DNA of 64,000 bases from Absidia repens. Its lineage: Eukaryota > Mucoromycota > Mucoromycetes > Mucorales > Cunninghamellaceae. Within the stretch, counting starts at the first letter, position 1; every line of letters starts with the position of its first letter. The stretch spans positions 806,001 to 870,000 of the forward strand of contig MCGE01000013.1 of the NCBI GenBank assembly GCA_002105175.1. Reading direction: 5' to 3'. The position numbers were made by a program, and so were the translations under genes. The notes below the pieces were generated by a model that did no database searches, was not told where the DNA came from, and saw nothing but the letters and a program-made list of their open reading frames with translations. This document shows positions 36,300 through 47,251 of this stretch, one piece after another.

Positions 36300-37290
36300 A
36301 CATTACTACTGAATGCTTTATGGTTATTAATGATATGGCTACTATGACTGCAACAGGTAATGCCAAGTAAAGTTACGGAGCCTCTATAAAGTTACTCATT
36401 CTCGGCTTTTTGTCTTTTGTTTAGGATTCCCTCGATTTAACGCGGGATATATGGTATGCCGTTTGGTATCTTGCTCTTTTTGCTTGGATTCCGATTAACC
36501 CCTATAGTATCACAATATGTTTTCCTTGTATGGTCGTAGCATATGTAAGGTCACAGTTTCGGCGAAGATTTATAAGATTTTCCACATCTACTCACCTGAC
36601 TGACGTTTGTTCTTTCTATTTACACCTCTCTTCTTTTTGCCAGGCCAGATATTGTAAGTAAAAAATAAATCACAAGTATTATTCTCTAGTATTTGGATTG
36701 ATTTTTATTAATGGCGCTTTTACTATATAACAGTGCGTGTATTTTACTGAATCGACTTTCTTTCCCTTGGTATGGCTTCAAGGTAATGTAGAAAATTCGA
36801 TCGGTGGGCGGTATTTAAATGTACAACTATATTGACAACAAAATATTCGCTTTTAGGCTGCAGTTGCTACCTATGCGATTCTTCCAAGTGACATATTCCA
36901 AGCAAAATGGTGTTGGTCTTGATATCCTCTCTTCGAATAAGGCAAAGAAAGAACAACAATCTGGGTCCACTTACGATAGTTCTGATACTGAAACAGGATT
37001 CGCGTCTGGTATTGGTGTTAGCCCTAGGTAATATTTAATGATGGTAGCACCTTTTTATTTATTTTTTTATCAGTCAGAAATAATAAATACAAAAAGTTTG
37101 ACTATTTTTTTTTTGTGTATATTACTATTATCCATTTGATTCGTGGTGTGGTTTTTGTGAAACAGGATTTAATTGAATGGAAAAAAGGAGTGTGTTGCTG
37201 GATTCTGGGGTTGAAAACTTTTGCTTGAAACGACCAATACCAAATCAAGAAATATTGTGCCAGCTGGTGCCAGTGGAAATCAAGGTAAGT
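36300..37290 (+). pseudogene. Possible relic of membrane protein and dehydrogenase-like fragment
   Basis: The + strand holds short hydrophobic and coding-like pieces: SLDLTRDIWYAVWYLALFAW (36424-36545), a Ser-rich piece with LDILSSNKAKKEQQSGSTY (36860-37031), and MEKRSVLLDSGVENFCLKRP followed by EILCQLVPVEIK (37176-37283), the last resembling the start of a zinc-type alcohol dehydrogenase or quinone reductase. Typical donors and acceptors exist, but every join I tried hits a stop. A decayed gene pair is the likeliest reading; a gene with unusual splicing is the alternative. Confidence 0.3.
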
Positions 37291-37460
37291 ATGCATAGTG
37301 TTACCTCGGATCAGAGCAACGTTTAATCTAATGATCTTCTTTCTTGGTGTTATACATTTTCATATAGCAACACTAGCTCTTGATGATGTATATTCTGTTT
37401 TGGAGTGTTTGATCTACCTGATGGATGGACTTGTTTGATCTAGTCGGCAGAAATCAATCC

Positions 37461-37540
37461 CGACGGCGCACATACCCGGCGACTGGCTACCGTCTTGAAT
37501 GTAGAAAACTCAGTAGCCAATGACTAATTCGACGGCGCAC
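37461..37540. promoter_or_regulatory. Direct repeat CGACGGCGCAC upstream of the ENA ATPase
   Basis: The 11-mer CGACGGCGCAC occurs at 37461-37471 and again at 37530-37540, 69 bp apart, in otherwise AT-rich DNA and 150-230 bp before the ATPase start. A GC-rich exact repeat here could be a regulatory site. No binding factor is identified. Confidence 0.35.
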
Positions 37541-37691
37541 CTGCCGTTGGAATTCGGAAGTAATGAAAAAAAAAAAAAAAAAAAAAAAAAAAACACATAT
37601 AAATATGGATCTGACTTTTTACTAACATTTTTTTTCCTATATTTCCCTTTTTTCATTTTTTTGATTCAGCTCATTATAATATATCATCACT

Positions 37692-40600
37692 ATGGGGGAA
37701 AAGGTCAATGATCAACTGGACCCTCATACCCAAGGACAACAACCGCCATGGCATGCCAAAACTGTGGACGATTTAATGATTGGCTTGAAGACATCCCCCG
37801 ACAATGGTCTGACAACCGAAGAAGCAACGAAACGTTTACAAACTTATGGCTACAACGAACTATCATCCGATTCTGGACCGAAATGGATCAAAGTGCTTTT
37901 ACGACAATTGTTGGATTTAATGAATTGGATCTTTTTGGCATTGGGTGTGGCAGCTATGGTGCTTCAAGATTATGTGACAGGTTCGGTGTTAGTGGCATTG
38001 GCATTAGGCAATCTCTATCTCTCATTCTCCCAAGAATATGCTGCGGAGCAAACATTGGCGGCTTTACGAAATTTATCTTCTCCAAGCGCTGGTGTCATTC
38101 GTGATGGAAGGGAACAAACAATTGCTAGTCGTGAACTGGTACCTGGTGATTTGCTTCTGATCAAGGAAGGTGATTCTGTGCCCGCTGATGCTCGTCTGTT
38201 CTATGTCTCAAACCTGGAAGCTGATGAAGCTTTATTGACCGGCGAATCTATGCCTGTATCAAAACAATTAGTTGTTTCGGAAAGAGAAGGTAAGAAAAAA
38301 CATTGCTTCAACCCAAAATCAATCACTACAGACACGTTAAACTAAAAAAAAATATTTGTTAGACGAACCATTGGGAGATCGCATTAACATGGCCTATAGC
38401 TCGACAATTGTTTCCAAAGGACGTGGCCGTGGCATTGTGACTTCAACTGGTATGCATACAGAAATTGGCCATGTGGCAGCCAAATTGAATGAAGCTGGTG
38501 AAGGCGACATCACTCGACTCCAAAAAAGTTTGAACAAGATGTATGTCGTCCTGATGATTGCATCTGTGCTGTGTGTCATTATTGTGTTGGCCTCCGTGAA
38601 ATTCCAGGCGAACTATGATGTTGGCATGTACTGTATGACTGCTGCTCTCTCTGTGCTCCCTGCTGGTTTGACCACTGTCATGACGGTTACTCTAGTACTT
38701 GGTGGCAAGGAAATGACAAACCAAAAGGCGGTGGTACGAAAACTCAAATGTTTGGAAACACTCGGCTCTGTGACCAATATTTTCTCGGACAAGACTGGTA
38801 CTCTGACCATGGCCAAAATGGTGGTGGTGCGTTTTTGGACTTTGAATGAAGGCTTCTTTTATGTGGAACCCAATGGCCTGGCACCTGAAGGCGATGTATA
38901 TCAAACTGAAGGCTTGACTGATAACACCAAGGATCTGGGTATAAACAGCAACAAGGTTGACAAGCAACATATCAAGGGTGACTTGGAACACTTAGTACAA
39001 TGTGCGGCACTTTGCAATATGTCAAGCATTCATCGACGTACAATCAATGATAGCAACAACAGCAGCAGTGACAGCATAAGCACGTTAGGCAACAACGCAA
39101 CCAGCGACAAAATTGACGAAAAGCAACAACAAGGGGATGGAACTGACTCTAATGATTGGATTGCAAGTGGTGCGCCTACTGAAGTGTCTTTGCAAGTTCT
39201 CGCTCACAAGTTTGGCATGGGTAAACCTGATTTGGAAAAGGCTGGCTGGAATCTTTTGGTGGAACATCAATTCGACTCGACCATCAAGCGTATGTCTACT
39301 GTGTACTCCAACGGTGACCGTGTGGTTCTCTTTACTAAAGGTGCAGCTGAACGTATTCTTCCTCTGTGTATCAATCCTGGATTTGAAAAGCAAGTCGACC
39401 GTGTGCATACTACAATTGACATGTTGGCTGCAAAGGGTCTCCGTGTGATGGCGATGGCGTACAGTGTTCTGGACAATATGGATTTGGAAAAGCTCAAGAT
39501 GATGTCGCGTGATGAACTCGAAAAGGATTTGATGTTTGTTGGACTCACTGGTATCTACGATCCTCCTCGGGCTGAATCTCGTCAAGCTGTGGAAGAAGCC
39601 CATCGTGCTGGTATCTCTGTGCACATGTTGACTGGTGATCATGAAATTACAGCCACTGCCATTGCCAAGGAAATCAATATTTTGAACGACGTTACCATGT
39701 CCAAGGAAACCATCCGCTCTTTGGTGATGACTGGAACCCAATTCGATGCCATGCCTGATGATGAGATTGACAAACTGGAACGCCTTCCCCTGGTGGTGGC
39801 ACGATGCTCTCCTGAAACTAAAGTCAAGATGATTCTGGCCTCCAAGCGCCGTGGCAACATTTCTGCAATGACTGGTGATGGTGTCAACGATTCTCCTTCT
39901 CTACGTATTGCCGATGTCGGAATTGCGATGGGTCTTAATGGAAGTGATGTCGCTAAGCAAGCTTCTGATATTATTTTGACTGACGACAACTTTGCAACTA
40001 TCATCCGTGCTGTGGCCGAAGGGCGACGTATTTATCAAAACATGCAACGCTTCTTGCTCTACTACTGGATTTGTTTGGCGGGTATCGCGTTGTTGGTTCT
40101 CATTTGTCTTGCTGTCCGTGATCCCTCTGGAAAGACTGCTGCCCCTCTATCAACTCTTCAGATCCTGTTCCTGTACATCGCCATTACGCCGCCAGCCGCA
40201 AGTTTATCTGTCCAGGAAGCCTCGAAAACGATTATGATGGAACCTCCTCGACCTCCTACGGAAAGCATTTTCAACAAGGAAATTATTTTGGATACTCTCT
40301 TCTATGGTGTGGGAATGACTGCGATCATGGCCGTTGCTTTCTTTGTACCCCTTTATACTCTTGGTAATGGTGTCGGTGGTATTGATTGCGATTCGGATTA
40401 CCAGGTTGGTTTATGTGATTCGTTTTACCGTGCACGTGGCTCTCTCTTGGTGGTGACTAGTTTGGCTTGTTTGTTTGTGATGATTCATGTAAGAAGCTAC
40501 CGCAATGTGGAATGGAATGCATCTGGCCTGCGCTTGACCCTCAGTTCGAAAACTCTAATGATTACTCTGATTTTGGATGTTGTGTTCTTGGTTGTCTTTA

Positions 40601-40773
40601 TGTATGTTCCCGACGTGGCGATCAAAGGCTTCCGGCAACTTGGTATTACTTGGGAATGGGGTCTTTGCGTTGGTTTAATTCTCTTTTATATCGCTTTTGG
40701 TGAAATATACAAATTGGGCAAGCGCAAGTTGATGAAACCTTTGATCCGTCAACCCACTGATTTCTCGGCGTGA
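37692..40773 (+). CDS. ENA1: Type IID (ENA) P-type Na+/K+-efflux ATPase
   Basis: Two exons (37692-38289 and 38363-40773) encode about 1,000 residues. Actuator motif LLTGESMPVSKQL; phosphorylation site FSDKTGTLTMAKM with D as the aspartyl acceptor; nucleotide domain FTKGAAERILPLC; TGDGVNDSPSLRIADVG hinge; about ten membrane helices. The start MGEKVNDQLDPHTQGQQPPW leads into WHAKTVDDLMIGLKTSPDNG, the cation-ATPase N-terminal domain. The M4 segment SVLPAGLTTVMTVTLVLGGK and overall length fit fungal ENA pumps that expel Na+ or K+ at high pH or salt. A Ser/Asn-rich insert (about 39020-39140) interrupts the nucleotide domain. The neighbouring type IIC and IIA pumps are alternatives but less likely. 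Confidence 0.88.
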
Positions 40774-41109
40774 TTTTTTTTTTTTTTTTGTTATATTATA
40801 ATCTCTTTTTACACCCTTACATTTAGTATATCATTATATTTATATTTATCCTCTGTAATAGTAGAGCCCCTAGTCATTTTATCTTTTTTATGTATACATA
40901 TATAGACCCACTAATAAACACATGTTATGTTTTTCTATTTGAACTTCCTTTTTACAATGGCTGATCTGTTTGATGCTTTTTATTTGACCTGTCATTTTGC
41001 AATGTCTTGCTTGATTTTGGATGTAGTTTCAATGTCCGCTAAAAAATTTCCTCGGCAAATCTGCCATCCGACGATTTTTTGTCTCTCTCACTTCTTTACA
41101 CACAATTTG

Positions 41110-41686
41110 ATGGCGGCATCGATTCCAACTGATACATCCTCGATGAAGCCTTGGTACAAGCATCATATTCCTTTAGATAAATACCAATATCTCAAGATAA
41201 AACTGTAAGTTTGATCTTTACCGAAAAAAGTGAATCTGAAAAAATTCAACTAACATCAGGATTTCTCGTTTATTATTATTCCAGGTTGGCTGAGAAGGAG
41301 CTCAATGTGAAAGTGACTGAAGTAGCATTCCGAATGAGTATTCAGCAAGCAATACAAAACACTCTTGGCTTGGCTGGCACTGGTCTCAAGATAGATGTGC
41401 TCGACTGGAATCCAACAACTTGCACTGGAATTGTAAAAGTGCCACAAAAGTAAGTCTGTTCGAAGTATTGATCATGTTGTCTCAGGGGAGTGGATCTCTA
41501 GCACACACTCACACACCCTTTTAAACTGGAAAAAAACAAAATCTTCATAGGGAACTAGTCGTGATTTGGGGTTCTTTGGTGACACATCAATTTGCCATGG
41601 CCGATCAAGTTTGCACATTAGATATTGTGGACAATTCGGCTAGTCTTATCAGTCTTGCAGACAACAGTCGTGATGAATCCTTTTAG
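41110..41686 (+). CDS. RPP14: Rpp14/Pop5-family RNase P/MRP subunit
   Basis: Three exons: 41110-~41204, ~41286-41450 and ~41551-41686, from MAASIPTDTSSMKPWYKHHI to RDESF-stop, about 133 residues. The family region is YLKIKLRLAEKELNVKVTEV, FRMSIQQAIQNTLGLAGTGL, DVLDWNPTTCTGIVKV, ELVVIWGSLVT, which fits the Rpp14/Pop5 fold and looks more like Rpp14 than Pop5. It would act in nuclear RNase P in tRNA 5' maturation and in RNase MRP. It follows the ATPase gene by 340 bp on the same strand with no overlap. Confidence 0.78.
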
Positions 41687-44680
41687 ATAGTATTCCCCGT
41701 CCCTCCATCACTTTTCTTCCTTTTGCCTTCATTTGTACAATAACAATACATATATCATCTATTCCTCAATTTACATCACCCTACTTTATCTTTCTATAGC
41801 ATCATTATTCATCTATTTATACCAAACTCTAAACAATTTGTTGATTGACATGATAGTTTCCTGGCAGACAGGCTGAAGGAAATGAACAACATCAAGACCA
41901 GACGTATGGAGAAAACGGCATGTTGGTAGTGGCAAGCAATGATGTAATCATCATCACAAGGACAATTGGGCATTTATGGCTACATAGTGGGCGGTTGACA
42001 GATGGATACGTAGTTTATAGAAGGATGATGTGTTGTAGATTAGTATACTTTTATCATTTCTTTTTTTTTTATTTTATTTTATTTTTTATTTTTTATTGTT
42101 TTTACTAAATAAACAACTTCAAATTACTCTGACTTTCATGTACAAATATGGGATGGGGCTGCTGCCTATGATGGAAAGTTTTTTGAAAACCGGCGGGAAT
42201 AAAAAACTAATCGAACTTCCCATAATGACATAGCATCGGTGGCATTTTGGGAACGGGAAAAAAAAAAGGCATATTTAAGTATTGAATTTGTGGGTTAGGA
42301 ACGTATGATGTAGTTTAGCAAGAAGATGGGTGGGAAGGCGGGGTAGGGTCTCACGGAAAATGCTAAGGATATTTGTTTATTTTTTACCGACAAAAAATAG
42401 TAAAAATGAAAAAGAGCAAAGTACGTGGTTGGGTATTTTGTGTTTTTTATAAAAAAAAAAGAAAAAAGCCTTGGGCCTTTGAATTTGTCGGGTTTGATTG
42501 AGAAATACAAGGAATCACAACACCAAAGATGTGCATGAAAAAAAAAGGAATGTAAGCTTATTTTTATGTGGTTTTCTTTTTTTTTCATACACCCGCCACA
42601 GGCAATATTTTAAGTCATTCAAAAAAATCTCAACCCCTATTTTTAGAAGCCCAGTTGTACGTCTAATAGATGGAGCGCGGAGCACGGCGATAATTTAACT
42701 AAACTGTATAGCCTAATGATAATACTATGACACATATATAAATTTGAGACAATCAGGGAACTGTGCGGAACATTGGTGGGGTTACCTTTTAGTAGAATAA
42801 ACATAGCGTCAGATAAACTAATCAAATATAGAGACTAAGAAATTCTACGTGGGTGGCAAATTATTCTACAGTGAAGAGGCTAACTAAACTAGATTTAATT
42901 GCTCCGCCTTGCCTGCAAAGGCATCAACAGAAAAGTAAAAATATGCTGCCTTTGTGTAATGATAACATTTACTGCCATGACAATATATTTACCATGCTGT
43001 CGATGTTGTATGATGTCGAGTGTTGTAAAAAAAATCGCTCACAAGAGCCGACCTCCATTTCAAATCCCGTCCACGTGGATTTTTATTTTTGTCCCATCTT
43101 TTTTTTTTTTTCCTTCTCTTTCTTTTTCTTTTTCTCCTTCTTTTTCCCTTCATCATTATAACTTCTATGGGTTTCCGGTGGACTTAGATTAGTGTCAGGA
43201 CTAGATTAGAAGGGTTTTCAACTCAGTGATTACAAGATGCATGGGGAAATCCTTTCATTTTGGATCTAGGATCTGAAGGCACCAATAGTTGGCTTATTTG
43301 AGCCTTCATTAGTTTAGTTTAGTATTAGTTTATACATAGTCTACAACTGAATAAAATATGTATCTTTGTACATAAGTCGATGAAAAAATGTTCCAATAAT
43401 CTCGTTCATGTCATGTGCAGTAGAACTCTATACTTTATACTATTATAATCCCTTTTGATTTGTTAAATATCGTTGTGCTTTGGAAACAAATGTACTTTTA
43501 GTCTTTCTCAGTCTATGTACACCTTTCATTCAATCCCTTATTATAATGAACCCACTCTCCTTTAGTTTTAGTATGTACCAATGTGCTTCAATAAAATATT
43601 TCATTTTCTTAACCATTATCTGGCTCATCGAATATTAAACAATGTCATTATTTTAGATGTTTGTGAGCGTTCTACCGTACGTTTGCTTTCTAGCACACGC
43701 GCTACGGCTACTTTTCATCCTCTTAAACTTCGAGAACTGATTGGTAGTCGTAGTTCACTGAATATTAAGCATGTTATGTAAATAAATCCATGCCGTTCAG
43801 TGCATGTAGGCACCATTATAGATAAATTTACACTGCTGTATAGCTTATCTATAACTACATGGCTCACCACTGGGCCTATTGACTGGTTTACAGTTCTTGC
43901 TCAGTTAATATAAAACGCAACCCTATTCCTGCTCTATCATTCATATTAATCACCCTAGATCGTGCCACCAGCTTGACCTCTGCTATACTGCATATATTGA
44001 GTATTTTTTTTTTTTTTTTTTTTTTTTGCATGTGATATATTAAGCCAGTTGACGGAGAGCGCCAATAACGATGTAAAATGGGGAGGGATGTCCAATTTCA
44101 TCAAAACCATGCTTCAACAACCTCCCCTTGACAATCATTATGTCAATGTTTTGCAAGTGCGAAAATGTGAAACAATTAAGGATTATTTTACGTTCTTGCT
44201 GACCTGGACCATAGTGCCTCAAATATCCAATTTTGAGTCAAATGAGCGGGCTTTCAGTGGTGAGACGATCTCAGTGTCCCATGTTTTCGTCTATTGCTCC
44301 TGAAGATTACTGTGGAAGCTATCGATCCACACCGAAGACAACCATCATCTTTCACAATCTCTTTTATCGGCTGGTTGAGTAAGCTTGCATGATTTTTGGT
44401 CGCAAACTGTCAGCGAAATTATGCTAAACAAAATTTTCTGCTTGGGTGCGGACTTTGTATGTGTACATGGTTTTAGGACAAAGCTCACCTCCAAGGAAAG
44501 GTTCAGCCAGTCACTCTTTCGACGTCACTTCGAGAAAAATGCCAAACAAATTTGTGACCCTGCTTTCAAAGTGAGCACTTGAAAAATTGTTTTTTTTTTT
44601 TTTTCCTAAGCGGTCGTTTTCCTTTTTTCTCTTCCTTTCTTTTTTTTTATCAACCCCCTTCTCTTCGCTAAATTATTACC
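41687..44680. other. Intergenic region with repeat copy C
   Basis: Three kilobases hold the 3' flank of the Rpp14 gene, several T and A runs, dispersed repeat copy C (43055-43950) and the COX12 promoter. Two ORFs (44049-44303 and 44385-44582) follow the repeat; neither resembles a known protein or continues through a splice site. Confidence 0.55.
43055..43950 (+). repeat. Dispersed repeat family, copy C
   Basis: It is closest to copy B at the start (CATTTCAAATCCCGTCCACG) and shares TTAGATTAGTGTCAGGACTA, GATTACAAGATGCATGGGGA, CATTTTGGAT, TTTAGTATTAGTTTATACAT, a TGCTTCAATAAAATAT module, TATTGACTGGTTTACAG and a terminal AATATAAAACGCAACC with copies A and B. It has the same order and strand as copy A. 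There is no long ORF; the ends are by eye. Confidence 0.75.
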
Positions 44681-45400
44681 ATGTCTGACGCTGAAGTTAA
44701 ATCTGGTACGTAGCCTTATCACGATAAACTATTCAAAGTGATGACCTTTCCGCAGATGACATTTTATACTAACGGCTTTTGTTTTTTTTTGTTTTTTTTT
44801 TTCCTTTTGATACTTGTAGAAATGCAAACAGGTAAATAAACAAAACTGTCGACTGTTGTTAATTGATGATTGACCTACTTACACAACTTTTATTTTATTG
44901 ATAGCTCCTTTCGATGCTCGGTAAATTCAAAATCACTACTATTTAGACCGTTGTCACTCCATAGAGCGACATGAGCGACATCTTACCTTTGACACTAACA
45001 CGAATTCTTTTAATTTTTTTTTTTTTTACCCATAGTTTCCCCAACACTAACCAAACTAAGCAGTACGTATTAGGGGATGATACAGTGGAATAATAGGATG
45101 TGACTAGTGGAGAAACTGATACTTACTACATTTTTACATTTGTATAGCTGTTGGCAAAACTACGTCGATTACTTCAAGTGTATCGACGCCCGTGGTGAAG
45201 ACTTCGCCCCCTGTAAGCAATTCTGGAGAAACTACCACAGCTTGTGCCCTAACTCCTGGGTAAGTTACCGACGAAACGACGATTTGGTTGAATGATTGAT
45301 TGACGGACGAACTATTTCTTTTTTTTTTTTCCTTCTTTAGGTCGAAAAGTGGGACACTCAACGTGAAGCCGGCGAAAACCCCTCCAACTTTACTCTTTAG
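44681..45400 (+). CDS. COX12: Cytochrome c oxidase subunit 6B (Cox12)
   Basis: Six exons give about 83 residues: 44681-44705, 44820-44831, 44905-44920, 45036-45062, 45148-45259 and 45341-45400. The protein reads MSDAEVKSEMQTAPFDARFP, then NTNQTKHCWQNYVDYFKC, CKQFWRNYHSLCPNSWVEKW and ends PSNFTL. The Cys pairs are CX9C and CX10C, as in Cox12/COX6B, which folds in the intermembrane space by MIA40 oxidation and joins the two monomers of complex IV. Two exons are only 12 and 16 nt long. The next gene downstream is MIA40, its likely import oxidase. Confidence 0.93.
44820..44831 (+). other. 12-nt micro-exon of COX12
   Basis: AAATGCAAACAG lies between TTGTAG and GTAAAT and encodes E-MQT across phase-1 borders. 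The next exon (44905-44920, 16 nt) is equally small. Both are required to read MSDAEVKSEMQTAPFDARF in frame. Confidence 0.7.
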
Positions 45401-46194
45401 ATATATTAGTTGTTGTTTTTTTTATATATTGATTTATGATTTGATGTTTGGATAAATATGATATGGGTGTCTTATTTTTACATTATATTCCGTAGATTGT
45501 TTTATTCTTTTACATATTCTTTATTGAAAAAAAAAAATAATTATACATTTGGACAAAATAAAAATAAAATGCGAATAAAAGTACTTTCTTGTCTGATGGT
45601 TGCCTTGCTGTTTGTGCGCGTTTTTTTTTTTTTTTTTACCATTCGATGTTTTTTATTTATTCAATGTCTCTACCAATCATCGACGTCGCTTGTCTATTAG
45701 ATCTCACCCCATTTTTTATATTCATGACCCATGGTGTCCCTTCATGTGCTGGGTTTGGGTTGGTGGTTTTTGAATTGATGACTGACAGTCGTCCTGTGGG
45801 TGCGGGGGAAAGGAGTACAAGGGAGGCTATGGCTTGGGTCGACATGTTCATCAATTACAATATCACGTGTAGTTTATCTTAGCTGTTATAATATAAAGAT
45901 GTAGTTATTGGGTACTGGTATTTATTTTCATTTCCATTTTTTGTTTTCTGGTTGATTCTTTCTCACCACAACCCTGTATATTTTCGTTATGTATCTATGA
46001 TACTTTGTGATTATTATGAATCATTTCTGTTCCTGACCGGCTAAATTATGCGGACATAATTGCAGTGTGCTTGCTGTGTTTCAATTTCGCCGTCACTTTG
46101 AAGTCAATGGAAAGAAATAGAAACCCCATTTTTCCTTTTTTTTTTCATTGATTCCTAAGCATTTCTCGATCCTTTCCTTTTTATCATTCTTATA
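45401..46194. other. Intergenic region between COX12 and MIA40
   Basis: About 800 bp is AT-rich. Overlapping + and - ORFs at 45589-45882 and 45657-45854 share GC-balanced DNA, but neither shows a domain or splice context. The MIA40 promoter ends in a T-rich leader. Confidence 0.5.
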
Positions 46195-46814
46195 ATGTCA
46201 TACGCAGCAAAAGACGGCAAAGACACTGTTGTTTTTGTAGACAAAGAATATGTCGATAACCAACAAGAAGAAACTGTGACACCTAGCCAAAAGGAAGACA
46301 CCGCCACCGCAGAAGAGGAAAATGATCAATCTGCTGCCTATGACCCTGAAACCGGTGAAATCAACTGGGACTGTCCTTGTAAGTTTTATATGCTGCGATG
46401 TCGCTAAGGGGGGGAAAATTGTGTATGTATGTGAACAAGTTAGAACTAATATGTGCTTTGATCTATATCTTTTTTTGAAAATTAGGTCTTGGTGGTATGG
46501 CTCAAGGACCTTGCGGTGAACAGTTTAAAGCTGCCTTCAGTTGTTTTGTCTATTCTGAAGCTGAACCCAAAGGCTTTGATTGTGTAGAAAAATTCAAGAA
46601 TATGCAAGACTGTTTCCGTGAACACCCTGATATTTATGGCGACGAAATTGACGATGACGACGAAGAAGAAACCGCTGCCTCTGCTCCTGTCCCCACCGAA
46701 ACACCAGCTGCTGAAGAACAACAAGTCGAGCAAAAGGAACAAGTGACAGCCTCCAGTGCCCTTGAGTCTGGTGACGATAATCAATCTTCTTGGTTTTCCT
46801 CTTGGTTCTCTTAG
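46195..46814 (+). CDS. MIA40: MIA40/CHCHD4 intermembrane-space oxidoreductase, short form
   Basis: Two exons (46195-46379 and ~46485-46814) encode about 170 residues starting [19 protein letters not shown]. The active CPC sits in [20 protein letters not shown]; twin CX9C follows ([11 protein letters not shown] and [11 protein letters not shown]); the tail is acidic and Ser-rich, ending WFSSWFS. The intron falls inside the second Cys codon of CPC. Mia40 is the receptor and disulfide donor for Cys-rich proteins entering the intermembrane space, working with Erv1. Unlike the yeast protein, there is no N-terminal presequence or membrane anchor; the start and size match animal CHCHD4. Confidence 0.95.
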
Positions 46815-47251
46815 ATAGTATTGTTTTGCTTCATTTTGTTTTTTACCCTTGTTGTGCCCTGCAACTACCCCTTTCTCACATTTTTGTATATGACAGCGAC
46901 TGACTGTCTTGCTGTACGTTTTTAGTATTATTGTATATCTACCTCTCTCTTCATGTTTTGTTTTGTTTTTTTTTTCTTTACAATATAGACTCTTTAAAAT
47001 ATTATTATTTTTTGCTTCAATAAAAAAGCAGTTTGCACTTTCACAGTCTTCAATCCCATTGCTTTCATTTTTACTATTAATTGTTTGGAGATGATCGATA
47101 TCTGAAATTTGGCGACCCGGGGGTCTCCCGATCAAAAATGGGTATAACCAACAACCAATTTTTTTTATTTATTTTTTTTTTATTTGCTTGCATTCCTCTT
47201 TTCCCCATTTGATCCCCCTTTTTCACTTTTGTTTTATTCAAGAAAATACCA
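46815..47251. other. Intergenic region
   Basis: This is the 3' flank of MIA40 (AATAAA at about 47020) and the leader of the helicase gene. The sequence is AT-rich. Nothing else is seen. Confidence 0.5.

Noticed and set aside
39085..39741. 218-aa minus ORF
   Set aside because: It is antisense to the ENA ATPase nucleotide domain, with composition typical of antisense frames (His, Arg, Ser rich).
45589..45882. 97-aa + ORF between COX12 and MIA40
   Set aside because: It begins with Phe-rich translation of a T run and has an equally open antisense frame; no domain or splice partner is seen.
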